Assembly: GCA_021432635.1 (NCBI GenBank)
Contig: MU270015.1
Location: 2,239,333-2,262,907 of the forward strand
DNA: 23,575 nucleotides
Origin: Thozetella sp. PMI_491
Lineage: Eukaryota > Ascomycota > Sordariomycetes > Chaetosphaeriales > Chaetosphaeriaceae
Direction: 5' to 3'
The translations under genes and the position numbers were made by a program. The notes beneath the pieces are model-generated. The model searched no databases. It was not told where the DNA came from and saw nothing but the letters and a program-made list of their open reading frames with translations. Shown here piece by piece: positions 20,851 to 23,575 of the stretch (the stretch's first letter is position 1; the number at the start of each line of letters is the position of its first letter).

Positions 20851-21185
20851 ATAAATAAATAAACCAGGCTTATTAGCTATAAAATACCTCCTAGTCTTAA
20901 CTCTTTTAACGCTCTTTTTCCTACCCCTTTCCACTATAAAAATCACTAGTTACTTATTCCTTTTTTTTTCCCATTGTTAAATTATATAGCGTTATTACTA
21001 TTACTAAGTATAACCTTATACCTAAGTCTAGAAATTAGGTCTAGGACTTGCTATACTTTTTTCATAATGTTTTTTATATAGCTCTCACTCTCTTACCTTA
21101 CTATTCTTAGCCTTTATCTTACTAGGCAATATTTTAATTAATATAATATAGGGAATTATAGACCTACTTTTAATGTCTTAAAAAA

Positions 21186-21273
21186 TATACTTTTATTAAA
21201 AGTATACTTAGCTTAACCAAGGGTTTAAACAGGGGTAATTTAGCAGGGCAAAAGTATACTTTTACTAAAAGTA
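21186..21273. repeat. Pair of related palindromes around a less mutated island
   Basis: TATACTTTTA-T-TAAAAGTATA (21186-21206) is self-complementary around its centre. AAAAGTATACTTTT (21250-21263) and the overlapping TACTTTTA-C-TAAAAGTA (21257-21273) are also palindromic. The roughly 45 bp between them contain C and G runs (CCAAGGG, AGGGG, AGCAGGG), unlike the surroundings. They may be ends of a small non-autonomous element or a foldback. Confidence 0.45.
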
Positions 21274-21445
21274 GCGTAGTAAATAAGTAATAGTCTAAAA
21301 TAATAGATAAGTAAGGTATTATAATAGACTTTATAGTCTTAATATTTTATTACCTTATAATTATTTAAAAATAATACTTTAAAGCTTTCTAATAAAAACC
21401 TTAATAGTAAAAAATATCTATAAATAAGGTAATTTATTTAATATT

Positions 21446-21468
21446 AATAAGGTAATTTTTACCTTATT
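21446..21468. repeat. 10-bp inverted repeat with 3-nt loop
   Basis: AATAAGGTAA (21446-21455) pairs perfectly with TTACCTTATT (21459-21468). A further AATAAGGTAATTT lies just upstream near 21423. In such AT-rich DNA this can arise by chance, but the central GG/CC pairs make it stand out. Confidence 0.45.
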
Positions 21469-22309
21469 TTTACTATAGATTTAAATTAGTTATATAGACC
21501 TATATAATAATAAGTAAAAAGGACTAGGCTTATTATTAAGTAGTTAAGCTATTTAACTTACCTAGGTGCTTAATAACTTTCTTATAGTATTTAAAAAGCT
21601 ATTTAAAGCTATTAGCTTTTTAATTTTATTTTAATAGTATAATATTATAGGCTAATAATAATAAAAAGGCCTTATTTATTATAGGCTAGTAAGAAAAGAT
21701 AGTACTAAGGGGCAGCTAAAATATTAATCTTATCTCTCTTAAAAGCTAAAGAGCTAGGGCTAAAGTAAAAGCTTATATAAATAATACTAAGTTTTTTATC
21801 TTTTTATCCTACTAGGTATAAAGATAATTATCTATATTAAGAATAATATTAACTATAAAAAACCCTTACCCCTAGTTTATACTAAGCTATTATATAACTT
21901 ATTTTCTTACCCTAGGTTAAAATAATATACTTTATTAGCTTTTTTACTTCCTTTCTTTCCTTTTTTCTTTTATCTCTTATTTTTTCTCTTTCTTTTTCTT
22001 CTCTCTTTATAATATATTTAATAATTTTATATCTATAAAAGCTTATATAACTAAATACTTAATAACTAAAGAATTATAAATTATACTTTATAATATATAA
22101 AGAAATAAATCTAATTATAACTAATTCCTTCTTATTAAAAAGTAATTAGGTAAACCCTATTATATATATAAGAAAATAGTTTAAAAGACTAGTTTATTAC
22201 TTATACTTATTAATAAGTATATTTTATAAGGTATAATATAATATATACCTATAAGTATTAAAATATATCCTATAAAGTATATAGCTATACCTAAGCTAGT
22301 TTATACTTT

Positions 22310-22505
22310 TATTTTATAGGGTATAAGAGTATATTACCCTATAAGATATAAGAGTATATCCTTTTTATCTTATAAGGTATAAGAATATATTACCTTATAA
22401 AGTATAGGAGTATATCCTTTCTACCCTATAAGGTATAAGAGTATATTACTTTATAAAGTATAAGAGTATATCCTCTTTACTTTATAAAGTATAAGAGTAT
22501 ATCCT
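22310..22505. repeat. AT-rich minisatellite, about 30-bp half-units
   Basis: Repeated alternation of CTATAAGGTATAAGAGTATA with TTAC or TCCT spacers, at least six half-units, forming pairs of about 60 bp. Related degraded pieces begin near 22220. Variants are G/A or C/T changes plus small length changes in the spacer. Confidence 0.75.
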
Positions 22506-23295
22506 CTACTAAGTTGTATCTATTAGTTATATTATCTACCTTAAGCACTTAGTGCTTTATAAGGTATAATACTCTTATATTTCCTACTTTTAATCCTAAC
22601 TTATTATACTTAAAAAGCCCTCTTAATAAAGTAATACTAATAAAGTTAAAGCTTAAAGCCTTATAAATAATAAAGACTTTATCTTTTTAACTAAGTTATA
22701 CTTAAAGATAAATAACTATTCTAAGATAAAAGGCTATAATTAAACTATATATAAATAATTAAAGATTATAACTAAATATAAGAAAAATAAAGAGTTAATA
22801 AGAGATAATAAAAAATAATAAAGAAAAAAGTATATAATATTAACTTAGGTTATTATAACTAATAAAAAAGGCTTAAAAATAATAAGATCTTAAAAGATTT
22901 AATAATAGCTATTATATATATATATCTAATACTTTTAATAGATTATTATAATATAGTTTAGTTTTTATAATAACTATTATATATTTATAAAAGAGGATAT
23001 TATAATAGTTATTATAAAATCTCTATTAAAAAGGTATAAAACTCTTTTATTAAGCCTTAAATAAGCTTAAATACTAGTATTAATAAGCTTTATTTACTAC
23101 TTTATAATACTAAATATTAATAGGATTAAGAAATTTAAGCTAATCTAAAAGCTAAAAAGAGTTATATTTATATAAGCTTATACCTAGATAGTTAAACTAT
23201 ATACCTAGGTATTAATTCCCTTATTTATTAAAATTTATATTTTTTATTTATCTTCTTCTTTTTAATTTAATATTTTATATATCTTTAATATAATT

Positions 23296-23399
23296 ATAAA
23301 TTTATCTATTATTATTAATATTATAATACTTTAAAATAAAATAATTTATAAATTTATTTATTATTATTAATATTATAATACTTTAAAATAAAATAATTT
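23296..23399. repeat. 52-bp tandem duplication, nearly identical
   Basis: 23296-23347 and 23348-23399 differ at one position (TCTATT versus TTTATT). Such near identity in strongly mutated DNA suggests a recent slippage or duplication after RIP. Confidence 0.9.
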
Positions 23400-23575
23400 C
23401 TATATTTATTAATTATTTATATATATTAATATACTTAATATAAATATATTATTATATTATTTTATAATTTATAAAATTATATATAAATATATAATATTTA
23501 ATTATAAAATAAAATATCTTAATATATTATCTTATTATATTATTATATTCTTTATATTATATATTTTTTAAATTA

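Larger units (their letters stand above)
20851..23575. other. Extremely AT-rich region without recognisable genes
   Basis: Base composition becomes almost entirely A/T towards the right end, with very few CA/TG left. I found palindromes and tandem repeats, listed separately, but no persistent reading frame, RNA gene or transposon domain. A slightly less mutated island lies near 21210-21250. Confidence 0.6.

Noticed and set aside
19960..20900. Minus-strand coding frame opposite the second half of the split gene
   Set aside because: The reverse frame is fairly open in places, but it is more interrupted and shorter than the plus-strand frame, which continues unbroken from 18777.
20900..23575. 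Mitochondrial DNA insertion
   Set aside because: AT-richness alone suggested it, but no mitochondrial gene or conserved RNA was seen and the composition grades smoothly from RIP-mutated nuclear DNA.

Overview
The window looks like an accessory, AT-rich compartment of a filamentous ascomycete genome (Pezizomycotina) heavily altered by repeat-induced point mutation (RIP). CA and TG dinucleotides are scarce and TA (often within CTAG) is in large excess. Gene-like reading frames run for kilobases without indels, but are interrupted by TAG/TAA codons where Gln or Trp would be expected. No protein-coding gene appears intact, so the annotation is mostly of recognisable remains. The species cannot be named from the sequence.

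Left block (1-9748). Two direct repeats, 1-349 and 9400-9748, lie exactly 9399 bp apart. By my hand alignment they differ at about 30 positions, all transitions, with no indels. Between them are: a minus-strand relic of a RecQ-type helicase of the fungal telomere-linked type (about 3560 to 350), cut off exactly at the inner edge of the first repeat; a repeat-rich divergent intergenic region with a TATA box at 4541; a plus-strand relic with a Gln-rich tract and 9-residue repeats (about 4681-5961); about 474-bp tandem units (5990-7440) that each carry a tRNA-like sequence, a long hairpin and a T-run; and a minisatellite field with a 19-bp unit (7926-9025). Two copies of a hairpin block (7622 and 9099) lie around the minisatellites.

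Middle block (about 10958-18776). A much less RIP-mutated segment is inserted into a strongly RIP-mutated gene relic (9749-10957, continued at 18777-about 20850). It is a Helitron-type rolling-circle element. Its minus-strand gene (18321-13198, about 1707 codons in one frame) reads through a DUF6570-like region, a Helitron_like_N region, the HUH Rep motif (its histidines now Tyr), the two-Tyr Rep motif and a complete Pif1-family helicase. Downstream on the same strand are two paralogous intron-containing genes of unknown function (12316-13000 and 11174-12030), then a strong hairpin next to a CTAG near the left edge. Removing 7819 bp restores the interrupted reading frame.

Right block (18777-23575). 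It begins with the second half of the interrupted gene and then becomes extremely AT-rich, with palindromes, a minisatellite near 22.3-22.5 kb and a 52-bp tandem duplication at 23296-23399. I saw no recognisable gene in 20851-23575.

The window reads as nested insertions: an old, heavily mutated gene; a 9.4-kb direct-repeat-bounded segment with telomere-linked-helicase remains to its left; and a younger or better protected Helitron inside it.
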